A stretch of 5,026 bases of DNA, from assembly GCA_019240375.1 (NCBI GenBank), contig JAFAYN010000028.1:1-5026 (forward strand), given 5' to 3'. The notes below the pieces were generated by a model, which saw only the letters and a list, made by a program, of their open reading frames with translations, did not search any database and was not told where the DNA came from. How positions within the stretch are numbered: position 1 is the stretch's first letter; every line of letters starts with the position of its first letter. The stretch comes from Gemmatimonadota bacterium. Its GTDB lineage: Bacteria > Gemmatimonadota > Gemmatimonadetes > Longimicrobiales > Longimicrobiaceae. Position numbers and translations under genes: made by a program. Of this stretch, positions 1 to 4,826 are shown one piece after another.

Positions 1-1
1 C

Positions 2-484
2 ATCAAGATCCCCCCGCTGCGGGAGCGCCGCGACGACGTCCCCCTCCTGGCGTACCGCTTCGCGCGGCGCACGGCGCGGGAGATGGGAAAGAACGTGCAC
101 GGGATCTCGCCCGAGGCGCTGGAGCTGCTGCAGCGCTACGACTGGCCGGGGAACGTGCGCGAGCTGCAGCACGCCGTGGAGCGCGCGGTGATCCTGAGCA
201 CCGACGAGATCCTCCAGCCGCGCAACTTCGACATCGAGCGGCTGGGGCTGGTGGTGGGGAGCGACGAGCAGCGCGTCGCCTTCGCCGCCCCGCCCACCGA
301 GGGCGACACCCCGCGCGAGGACGACGCCGTCGTCCTCCACTCGCTCAACATCGACGAGGCGGAAAAGGCGCTGATCGAGCGGGCGCTCCGGGTGACGGAG
401 AACAACCGCACCCGCGCCGCGGAGCTGCTGGGGATCAGCGTCCGCACCCTCCGCGCGAAGCTGAACTCCCCCTCGGCCGCCTGA
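2..484 (+). CDS. sigma-54-dependent transcriptional activator (NtrC/FlrC/FlbD-like), C-terminal part
   Basis: This is the last 160 codons of a bacterial enhancer-binding protein; the 5' end lies outside the window. The visible part opens with the family signature IKIPPLRERRDDVPLLA (residues 1-17 of the fragment), followed by WPGNVREL (48-55), both typical of the C-terminal subdomain of the sigma-54-interacting AAA+ module. After a variable acidic linker (about 85-112) comes a Fis-type helix-turn-helix, with NNRTRAAELLGISVRTLRAKL near the C-terminus. Walker A, GAFTGA, Walker B and any receiver domain would lie upstream and cannot be checked. Such proteins hydrolyse ATP to remodel the closed complex of RNA polymerase with sigma-54. 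The GIS-RTLR-KLN ending resembles flagellar activators such as FlrC and FlbD. The position just before a sigma-54 promoter and flagellar genes supports that role, but the exact orthologue is an inference. It ends at TGA and is followed by a strong terminator. Confidence 0.93.
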   Translation: MKIPPLRERRDDVPLLAYRFARRTAREMGKNVHGISPEALELLQRYDWPGNVRELQHAVERAVILSTDEILQPRNFDIERLGLVVGSDEQRVAFAAPPTEGDTPREDDAVVLHSLNIDEAEKALIERALRVTENNRTRAAELLGISVRTLRAKLNSPSAA

Positions 485-522
485 CGGGCGGTTACTTCCG
501 CCCGCCGGAATCTCCCCTCCGG
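485..522 (+). other. two small hairpins between activator stop and terminator
   Basis: Immediately after the activator stop codon, CGGGCGG (485-491) and CCGCCCG (498-504) form a perfect 7-bp stem with a 6-base loop. CCGGA (505-509) and TCCGG (518-522) can form a second 5-bp stem with an 8-base loop. Neither is followed by a T run, so they are not terminators by themselves. They could protect the 3' end of the activator mRNA or slow the polymerase before the true terminator. Short GC-rich stems also arise by chance in DNA of this composition. Confidence 0.4.
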
Positions 523-537
523 CAAGATCTTCCTGCA

Positions 538-576
538 CGGCCGCCCCGGCAATTCCTGCCGGGGCGGCCGTTTTTT
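538..576 (+). terminator. intrinsic (Rho-independent) terminator of the activator gene
   Basis: A perfect 14-bp GC-rich inverted repeat (arms 538-551 and 557-570) encloses the 5-base loop ATTCC. It is followed directly by six T (571-576). The stem plus T run is a textbook intrinsic terminator on the + strand. It sits 53 bases after the activator stop codon and separates that transcript from the flagellar operon downstream, so flgB needs its own promoter. Confidence 0.95.
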
Positions 577-600
577 CCCCCCGCGGCACCCCTCTCCGGC

Positions 601-624
601 ACCGAAAAATCACCAATTTTCCGT
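601..624. promoter_or_regulatory. imperfect palindrome, candidate enhancer (activator-binding) site
   Basis: ACCGAAAAAT (601-610) and AATTTTCCGT (615-624) pair at 8 of 10 positions around a 4-base centre. The centre is roughly 118 bases upstream of the predicted transcription start, within the usual 80-150 base range for sites bound by sigma-54 activators. The assignment to the activator encoded just upstream is inference from position and symmetry. The site does not match a named consensus that I recognise. Confidence 0.35.
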
Positions 625-704
625 GGATGCTAATGTAGGTAAATGATTGTGTAGGCGATGCTTAGATGAATTGTATTTCGCCGGGATCGTGCGTGGTACG
701 GGTT

Positions 705-720
705 TGGTCCGGCCGTTGCC
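705..720 (+). promoter_or_regulatory. sigma-54 (RpoN) -24/-12 promoter of the flagellar operon
   Basis: The sequence TGGTCCGGCCGTTGCC matches the RpoN consensus TGGCACG-N4-TTGCA. The essential GG (706-707) and GC (718-719) are present with exactly 10 bases between them, together with the G closing the -24 box and TTGC of the -12 box. Differences are CA to TC inside the -24 box and the last base of the -12 box. Transcription would start near 731, about 35 bases before the flgB ATG. A sigma-54 activator gene directly upstream and a terminator in between make the assignment coherent. Early flagellar genes are known to be sigma-54 dependent in several lineages. Confidence 0.8.
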
Positions 721-765
721 TAATACTGGCCCGTCGAATCGAGAGTCCCATCCACGGATGCAGAG

Positions 766-1062
766 ATGCTATACGGATTCATCGGCCGCGTGACGGCCGC
801 CCCGCAGCTCAAGGAGGCGCTGGACGTCGGGAGCCAGCGCACCCGCCTGATCGCCGACCGCGTGTCCAAGGCCACCCTCGCCAATGCCGACGGCTTCTCC
901 CTCCCCACCGTTCCCGGCGAGCCCGGTAGCACCGAGGCCGGGGTGGTGGACCTGGAGTCGGAGATGGTGAGCCTGGCGGACGAGCAGATCCGCTTCGAGG
1001 CCACCTCCAAGCTGCTGGAAAAGAGCTACCAGCAGCTCCGCACGAGCCTGAGGGGCCGCTGA
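766..1062 (+). CDS. flgB: FlgB, flagellar basal-body proximal rod protein (compact form)
   Basis: This 98-residue protein is read as FlgB, a proximal rod subunit exported through the flagellar type III system and assembled in the periplasm on the MS ring/FliE base. The C-terminal part VDLESEMVSLADEQIRFEA (61-79) and the following LLEKSYQQLRTSLRGR are characteristic of FlgB. The N-terminus (LKEALDVGSQRTRLIADRVS, 15-34) matches the rod-protein amphipathic helix. It is shorter than the usual 110-140 residues, with the middle domain nearly absent. The usual NIANxNTPGYK motif is degraded to LANADGF (38-44). The ATG at 766 has only a weak Shine-Dalgarno (GGA at 756-758). It follows the sigma-54 promoter and its TGA overlaps the flgC ATG by one base. 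The identification rests on the C-terminal signature plus operon position. Confidence 0.9.
   Translation: MLYGFIGRVTAAPQLKEALDVGSQRTRLIADRVSKATLANADGFSLPTVPGEPGSTEAGVVDLESEMVSLADEQIRFEATSKLLEKSYQQLRTSLRGR
1050..1055 (+). promoter_or_regulatory. ribosome binding site deciding the flgC start
   Basis: GAGGGG lies inside the end of flgB, with 6 bases between it and the ATG at 1062. Together with the TGATG stop/start overlap it favours the 1062 start over the internal ATG at 1116, which has no comparable purine run upstream. Confidence 0.65.
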
Positions 1063-1574
1063 TGCCGATCGATCCGGTGGGCTTCCCGCAGCCGTACCAG
1101 CAGGCCGTCCGGCCCATGTTCCGCTCGCTGGAGATCGCCGCGAGCGGGCTGTCGGCGCAGCGGCAGCGGATCGAGACGGTGGCGATGAACATCGCCAACG
1201 CCGAGACCACGCGCGCCGCCGACGGCACGCCGTACCGCCGCCGCACCGTGCGGATGGAGGCCAAGGACATCCCCGGCCAGCCCTACGAGATGGGCCCGGA
1301 CGGGCTCCCCTCGGCATCGCGGCTCCCCGGCGGCGACCCGCTCTACACCGCGGCCGGCGTGCGCGTATCGGCCATCGAGGAGGACGCCACCGAGGGTCCG
1401 CTGGTCTACGACCCCGGGCACCCGGACGCCAACCCTCAGGGCTACGTCCGCTACCCCAACGTCCGCGTCACGGACGAGATGGTGGACCTGATGGACGCCC
1501 GGCGCGTCTACGAGGCCAACGCCACGGTGTTCCAGTCGGTGAAGTCGATGCTCCGCTCCTCCATCAACCTGTAG
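1062..1574 (+). CDS. flgC: FlgC, flagellar basal-body proximal rod protein
   Basis: FlgC is a rod subunit that stacks with FlgB, FlgF and FlgG in the periplasm after export by the flagellar secretion apparatus. The 170-residue product has the rod/hook N-terminal helix and motif SLEIAASGLSAQRQRIETVA (22-41) leading to MNIANAETT (42-50), then GTPYRR (55-60). It also has the conserved YDPGHPDANPQGYVRYPNV (116-134) and the C-terminal helix EMVDLMDARRVYEANATVF (139-157), ending SMLRSSINL. The chosen ATG overlaps the flgB stop (TGATG) and has a good ribosome site. It adds about 18 residues (MPIDPVGFPQPYQQAVRP) before the point where FlgC proteins normally begin, which is the ATG at 1116 (giving 152 residues). 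Either start is possible; coupling to flgB favours the longer form. The stop TAG is 9 bases before the next gene. Confidence 0.96.
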   Translation: MPIDPVGFPQPYQQAVRPMFRSLEIAASGLSAQRQRIETVAMNIANAETTRAADGTPYRRRTVRMEAKDIPGQPYEMGPDGLPSASRLPGGDPLYTAAGVRVSAIEEDATEGPLVYDPGHPDANPQGYVRYPNVRVTDEMVDLMDARRVYEANATVFQSVKSMLRSSINL

Positions 1575-1583
1575 CGCACGGCC

Positions 1584-1895
1584 GTGGCACTGAACCGCGT
1601 AGGCACGGGGAGCACGCTCCCCCCGCTCCCGGAGTGGAGCCCGCGCACCGGGACCGACCGCAGGCGCTCCGACGCCGGGCTCCCGGCCGAGCGGCGGACC
1701 GGGACCGCGCTGGACGAGCCCCCGCTCGGCCACTCCCCGCCGGGGACCGACCCCGGGCTATGGGGGGCGCTCTCGCCCGAGGAACGGTCGTTCTTCGCGC
1801 GCATCGGGGGGCTGGGCCCGCTCACCTACGGGCGCACCGCACAGGGAAACGCGTCCCCGGTCTTCCGGGGGCTTCACCTCGACGTAACGGTCTGA
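1584..1895 (+). CDS. small protein of unknown function between flgC and fliE
   Basis: I do not recognise this 103-residue protein. It starts at GTG, 9 bases after the flgC stop, with no evident Shine-Dalgarno, and ends 5 bases before the fliE ATG, so it fills the gap exactly and is likely translated by coupling. The N-terminal half (1-57) is rich in Pro, Gly, Arg and Thr and looks disordered. Residues 58-83 (PGLWGALSPEERSFFARIGG, then LGPLTYGR) look like a short folded helical motif. The end, SPVFRGLHLDVTV (91-103), could be a beta strand. There is no signal peptide and no membrane segment. Third codon positions are GC-rich as in the neighbours, which supports real coding. An operon-specific flagellar accessory role (rod or FliE partner, export chaperone) is inference from location only. 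Confidence 0.72.
   Translation: MALNRVGTGSTLPPLPEWSPRTGTDRRRSDAGLPAERRTGTALDEPPLGHSPPGTDPGLWGALSPEERSFFARIGGLGPLTYGRTAQGNASPVFRGLHLDVTV
1607..1622 (+). other. perfect 7-bp inverted repeat near the start of the small ORF
   Basis: GGGGAGC (1607-1613) and GCTCCCC (1616-1622) are separated by AC. In RNA the innermost pair would open, giving a 6-bp stem with a 4-base loop, about 23 bases after the GTG start. No T run follows, so this is not a terminator. It might slow translation or decay between flgC and the downstream genes, or be chance in GC-rich DNA. Confidence 0.3.
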
Positions 1896-1900
1896 GTTCA

Positions 1901-2263
1901 ATGAGCGACACTTTCAGCATCGGCGGGGCGCTCGCCTCGCTTCAGAACGGGCTCGGAGCCGCCGGGATCGGCGGCGTCGGTGGGGCCGAGGGAATCGGCG
2001 GGATCGGCGGGCTGAAGCCGCGCGTCTCCACGGCGGTCGAGGGGCCCTCCTTCGCCGACACCCTCAAGAACGCGCTGGGCGAGTTCTCGGCCCAGCAGGA
2101 CGACGCCACCCAGAAGGTGGGCGCCTTCCTGCGCGGCGAGCCGATCGAGCTGCACCAGGTCATGGCCGCCACCGAGGAGGCGGGGATCGCCGTGGAGATG
2201 CTGGTCGAGGTACGCAACAAGGTGCTGGAAGCGTACCAGACCCTCGCCAACATGCAGAGCTGA
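1901..2263 (+). CDS. fliE: FliE, flagellar hook-basal body adaptor protein
   Basis: FliE joins the MS ring (FliF) to the first rod subunit and is among the first proteins exported through the flagellar secretion gate. The 120-residue product has the FliE domain over about 50-120: SFADTLKNALGEFSAQQDDA (50-69), then FLRGEPIELHQVMAATEEAG (76-95), and the hallmark VEMLVEVRNKVLEAYQTLANMQ (98-119, missing nothing essential). The first 40 residues are unusually Gly-rich. The ATG at 1901 is chosen because the FliE-like sequence begins just after it, it lies 5 bases after the preceding stop, and the same frame upstream is only open because of the GC content. No clear Shine-Dalgarno is seen, so translational coupling is likely. 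The stop is 8 bases before fliF. Confidence 0.96.
   Translation: MSDTFSIGGALASLQNGLGAAGIGGVGGAEGIGGIGGLKPRVSTAVEGPSFADTLKNALGEFSAQQDDATQKVGAFLRGEPIELHQVMAATEEAGIAVEMLVEVRNKVLEAYQTLANMQS
1952..2011 (+). repeat. Gly-rich, Ile-Gly-Gly repeat segment in FliE
   Basis: Residues 18-37 of FliE are dominated by Gly, with IGG at 23-25, 32-34 and 35-37 and VGG at 26-28. The octamer ATCGGCGG occurs at 1967-1974, 1994-2001 and 2003-2010, and once more outside this segment at 1919-1926. All four copies are in the same codon phase and read Ile-Gly-Gly. This looks like a short in-frame amplification making a flexible linker ahead of the conserved FliE domain. Confidence 0.7.
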
Positions 2264-2271
2264 GTTAGGCA

Positions 2272-3795
2272 GTGAACCTGGACGAGCTGCTCGGGCGCCT
2301 GCGGGCGCTGGAGGAACGTGTCGGGGGGCGCCGCCGCGCGCTGATCCTCCTCGCGGGGGTCGGCGTGGTGGCGGGGATCCTCGCCTTCTCGTGGTGGGCG
2401 TCGGCCCCCGCGTGGGTCCCGCTCTACAACGGGGTCCCGCTGGAGTCGGTCGGTCCGATGACGGAGAAGCTGACGGAGGCGGGGGTCGCCTACCGCCTGG
2501 ACGGCGGCGGCACCGACCTGTCCGTCCCCGCGCCCGACCTCGCCAAGGCGCGCGTCGCGCTCGCCGGGGCGGGGCTCCCCGACAAGGGGCGCCCCGGGCT
2601 GGAGCTGTTCGACCAGCCGGCGTGGGGGATGACCGACTTCACCCAGCGCATCAACTACCGCCGGGCGCTGGAAGGGGAGCTGGAGCGCACCATCGGCAAG
2701 ATGCGCGGCGTGCAGTCCGCCCAGGTCCACCTGGCGCTCAGCGAGCAGTCCGCCCTGCTGCGCGGCGACCGCCCCACGGCGGCGTCGGTGGTGCTGGGGC
2801 TGCAGAACGGCGCCGAGCCGGAGCAGGGCGTGGTGAAGGGGATCGAGCACCTGGTGGCCAGCAGCGTGGACGGCGTGACCGCCGAGAACGTGATGGTGCT
2901 GGACGACGCAGGCCGCCTCCTTTCCACCCCCAACGACGGCTCGCCCGAAGCGCTCACCAGCCGGCAGCTCGAGATGCAGCAGGAGGTCGAGCGCTACCTG
3001 GAGGAGAAGGCGAACGGGATCGTCGGCCAGGCGCTCGGGGCGGGGAACACCCGCATCCGCGTCACCGCCGACCTGAACTTCGACAAGGTACAGCGGACCG
3101 TCGAGAGCGTGGACCCGGACCGGCAGGTGGTCGCGGCCGAGCAGCGCTCCGAGATCGTCCCCGGCCCGCAGGGCGGGGCCGGCTCGCAGAACTCGTCCAC
3201 CACCTACGAGAACACGCGCAGCGTGGAGAACTTCTCCGGCGCCCCCGGCGCCATCCGCCGCCTGAGCGTGGCGGTGCTCGTCAACGAGCGCCCCGTCACC
3301 GGCCAGCCGGGGAAGACCACCCCGCGCGCCCCGGCCGAGCTGCAGCGGATCCAGTCGCTGGTGGCGTCGGCGGTGGGGATCGACGCCCGCCGCGGCGACG
3401 CGGTCTCGGTGGTGAGCATGGCGTTCGACACGGGCGCCGGGCTCCCCGCGGACGGCGGGCCCACCGCGCTGGAGCTCGCCCACGAGTTCCAGCAGCCGAT
3501 CCTGACGCTGCTCGGGCTGCTCCTGGCCTTCTACGTGGCGCTCCGGCTGATCCGCTCGCTGAAGCCCGAGCCGGTCCCGGCCGGGACCGCCGCCCTGGCG
3601 GCGGGTGACGCGACCCTGGCGCTCCCGAGTGCCGACGCCGCCGCCTTCCCGGCCGTGGTGGACGAGCCCGAGCAGGAGTGGAGGCTGACGCCGGCCCGTC
3701 CGACGATGCTCGACAAGGTGGTGGAAGTGGTGAACGAACAGCCCGACGTGGCGGCCCGCCTGGTCCGGGCCTGGATGAAGGAGGCCCAGACGTGA
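2272..3795 (+). CDS. fliF: FliF, flagellar MS-ring protein
   Basis: FliF oligomerises in the inner membrane to form the MS ring, the base for the rod, the export gate and the C-ring. The 507-residue product has a first membrane segment at about 24-44 (ALILLAGVGVVAGILAFSWW). It then has the YscJ/FliF ring-building domain (about 46-215, with WVPLYNGV, GLELFDQPAWGMTDFTQRIN and AQVHLALSEQS) and the FliF C-terminal ring domain (about 250-385, with ENTRSVENFSGAPGAIRRLS and VAVLVNER). A second membrane segment follows at about 409-428, and the cytoplasmic tail carries the FliG-binding end LDKVVEVVNEQPDVAARLVR (480-499). It is somewhat shorter than the roughly 560 residues of enteric FliF, mainly in the loop and tail. 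The start is GTG, 8 bases after fliE, with only a weak AGG nearby. The stop overlaps the fliG start by four bases. Confidence 0.98.
   Translation: MNLDELLGRLRALEERVGGRRRALILLAGVGVVAGILAFSWWASAPAWVPLYNGVPLESVGPMTEKLTEAGVAYRLDGGGTDLSVPAPDLAKARVALAGAGLPDKGRPGLELFDQPAWGMTDFTQRINYRRALEGELERTIGKMRGVQSAQVHLALSEQSALLRGDRPTAASVVLGLQNGAEPEQGVVKGIEHLVASSVDGVTAENVMVLDDAGRLLSTPNDGSPEALTSRQLEMQQEVERYLEEKANGIVGQALGAGNTRIRVTADLNFDKVQRTVESVDPDRQVVAAEQRSEIVPGPQGGAGSQNSSTTYENTRSVENFSGAPGAIRRLSVAVLVNERPVTGQPGKTTPRAPAELQRIQSLVASAVGIDARRGDAVSVVSMAFDTGAGLPADGGPTALELAHEFQQPILTLLGLLLAFYVALRLIRSLKPEPVPAGTAALAAGDATLALPSADAAAFPAVVDEPEQEWRLTPARPTMLDKVVEVVNEQPDVAARLVRAWMKEAQT
3778..3784 (+). promoter_or_regulatory. strong ribosome binding site deciding the fliG start
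   Basis: AAGGAGG is a near-perfect Shine-Dalgarno within the last codons of fliF, separated by 7 bases from the GTG at 3792. It fixes that GTG as the fliG start, in preference to the upstream in-frame ATG at 3678 or the ATG at 3807, and is the strongest such site seen in the operon. Confidence 0.85.
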
Positions 3796-4826
3796 CGAGC
3801 ACGCAGATGGTGCCGGTGAGCACCGAGCAGCTCACCGGCAGGCAGAAGGTGGCGATCCTGTGCATGGCGCTCGGCGCCGAGACGGCCTCGCTGATCACCT
3901 CCCGGCTCCCCACCGACGAGGTGGAGGGGATCTCCTTCGAGATCGCCCGCATGGACCGGGTGAGCGGCGAGGTGGTGGAGGCGGTGATGGAGGAGTGGCT
4001 GGAGATGCTCCGCGCCGCCGGCTCGCTGGCCGAGGGCGGGGTGGACTACGCCCGCCAGATCCTGGAGCGCGCCTTCGGGCCGCAGCGCGCCTCCTACATG
4101 ATGAAGCGGATCCAGGGGCAGCTCGCCGACGTGGCCGGGCTGGACCGCCTGCGCAGCGCCGACCCGCAGCAGCTCGGCGCCATGCTCCGCGGCGAGCACC
4201 CGCAGACCATCGCCCTGATCCTGGCCCACCTAGACCCGGTCAGCACCGCGTCGATCCTCAAGGAGGTGCCGACGGGCTCCGGGTCGGAGGTGGTCTACCG
4301 CATGGCGAAGATGGAGAAGGTCGCCCCGGAGATGCTGCAGATGATCGAGAACGCGCTGGGGACCGACGCCTACATCTCCTTCTCGGAGGGGATGAGCTCG
4401 TCCGGCGGACCCGAGGCGGTGGCGGCGGTGCTCAACCTCCTCAACTCGTCGCTGGAAAAGGAGCTGCTCGACAGCCTGAACGAGAAGGACCCGGAGCTGT
4501 GCGAGCGGATCAAGGCGCTGATGTTCGTCTTCGAGGACATCGTCAACCTGGACGACCGTTCCATCCAGCGGCTCCTGCGCGAGGTGGAGTCCAAGCAGCT
4601 CGCTCTGGCGCTCAAGGTGGCGAGCGACGAGCTGCGCGGCCGGATCCTCGGCGCGATGACCCAGCGCGCGGTGACGGCGCTGAAGGAAGAGATGGAGTTC
4701 ATCGGGCCGGCCCGCGTCCGCGACGTGGAGGCCGCGCAGTCCGCCGTCGTCCGGCAGGTGCGGGCGCTGGAAGAGGCGGGCGAGATCGTGATCACCACCG
4801 GGGCCGATGATCTACTCGTCGAATAG
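3792..4826 (+). CDS. fliG: FliG, flagellar motor switch protein
   Basis: FliG is the C-ring subunit that binds the FliF tail, takes torque from the MotA stator and passes the switch signal from FliM. The 344-residue product has the N-terminal FliF-binding domain (about 12-110, starting LTGRQKVAILCMALG), the middle domain with the FliM-contact EHPQ motif (135-138), and the Gly-Gly hinge (205-206). The C-terminal torque domain begins after MFVF (244-247). The charged torque residues of E. coli FliG map with a constant shift of 11 to Lys275, Arg292, Glu299, Glu300 and Arg308, so the Asp pair is Glu-Glu here. The GTG start overlaps the fliF stop (GTGA) and has a strong AAGGAGG site. This tight overlap suits near-equal synthesis of two proteins that bind each other. 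The length is normal for the family. Confidence 0.99.
   Translation: MTSTQMVPVSTEQLTGRQKVAILCMALGAETASLITSRLPTDEVEGISFEIARMDRVSGEVVEAVMEEWLEMLRAAGSLAEGGVDYARQILERAFGPQRASYMMKRIQGQLADVAGLDRLRSADPQQLGAMLRGEHPQTIALILAHLDPVSTASILKEVPTGSGSEVVYRMAKMEKVAPEMLQMIENALGTDAYISFSEGMSSSGGPEAVAAVLNLLNSSLEKELLDSLNEKDPELCERIKALMFVFEDIVNLDDRSIQRLLREVESKQLALALKVASDELRGRILGAMTQRAVTALKEEMEFIGPARVRDVEAAQSAVVRQVRALEEAGEIVITTGADDLLVE

Larger units (their letters stand above)
577..765. other. intergenic regulatory region upstream of flgB
   Basis: This gap holds no convincing gene. Its middle (about 601-680) is clearly richer in A and T than the flanking coding DNA. It contains an imperfect palindrome (601-624), a direct repeat of TGTAGG at 634-639 and 650-655 (16 bases start to start), and a sigma-54-type promoter at 705-720. 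A weak sigma-70-like pair, TTGTGT (648-653) and TTGTAT (671-676) with a 17-base spacer, is also present but matches only three of six bases in each box. The expected 5' leader of the flgB transcript is about 35 bases. Confidence 0.75.

Noticed and set aside
136..552. Minus-strand ORF opposite the activator gene
   Set aside because: It is antisense to clear AAA+/Fis coding sequence, rich in Ser and Arg, and runs through the terminator. No domain is recognisable.
648..676. Sigma-70-like promoter TTGTGT-N17-TTGTAT
   Set aside because: The spacing is right but only three of six bases match in each box. The sigma-54 element nearer to flgB is much stronger.
666..929. Small plus-strand ORF spanning the promoter and early flgB
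   Set aside because: It covers the sigma-54 promoter and is out of frame with flgB. The sequence after about codon 40 is Arg/Pro-rich shadow, and there is no ribosome site.
1634..1900. Upstream extension of the fliE frame by 89 codons
   Set aside because: The extension is Arg/Pro/Ala-rich shadow of the small ORF. FliE-like sequence starts at the ATG at 1901, immediately after the preceding stop.
1942..3483. 513-codon open frame on the minus strand opposite fliE/fliF
   Set aside because: It lies antisense to unmistakable FliE and FliF sequence. Its translation is a low-complexity mix rich in Arg, Gly, Ala, Val, Leu and His with no recognisable domain, as expected for the mirror frame of GC-rich genes.
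2391..3608. 405-codon open frame on the plus strand inside fliF
   Set aside because: It is an alternative-frame shadow of fliF, extremely rich in Arg, Gly, Ala and Pro, with no domain signature.
3678..3791. Upstream ATG for fliG giving 38 extra residues
   Set aside because: The strong AAGGAGG site and GTGA overlap with the fliF stop mark the GTG at 3792, and the resulting 344 residues match the family length.
3860..4810. 316-codon open frame on the plus strand inside fliG
   Set aside because: It is an out-of-frame shadow of fliG with Arg/Gly/Asp-rich low complexity. The FliG frame is certain.
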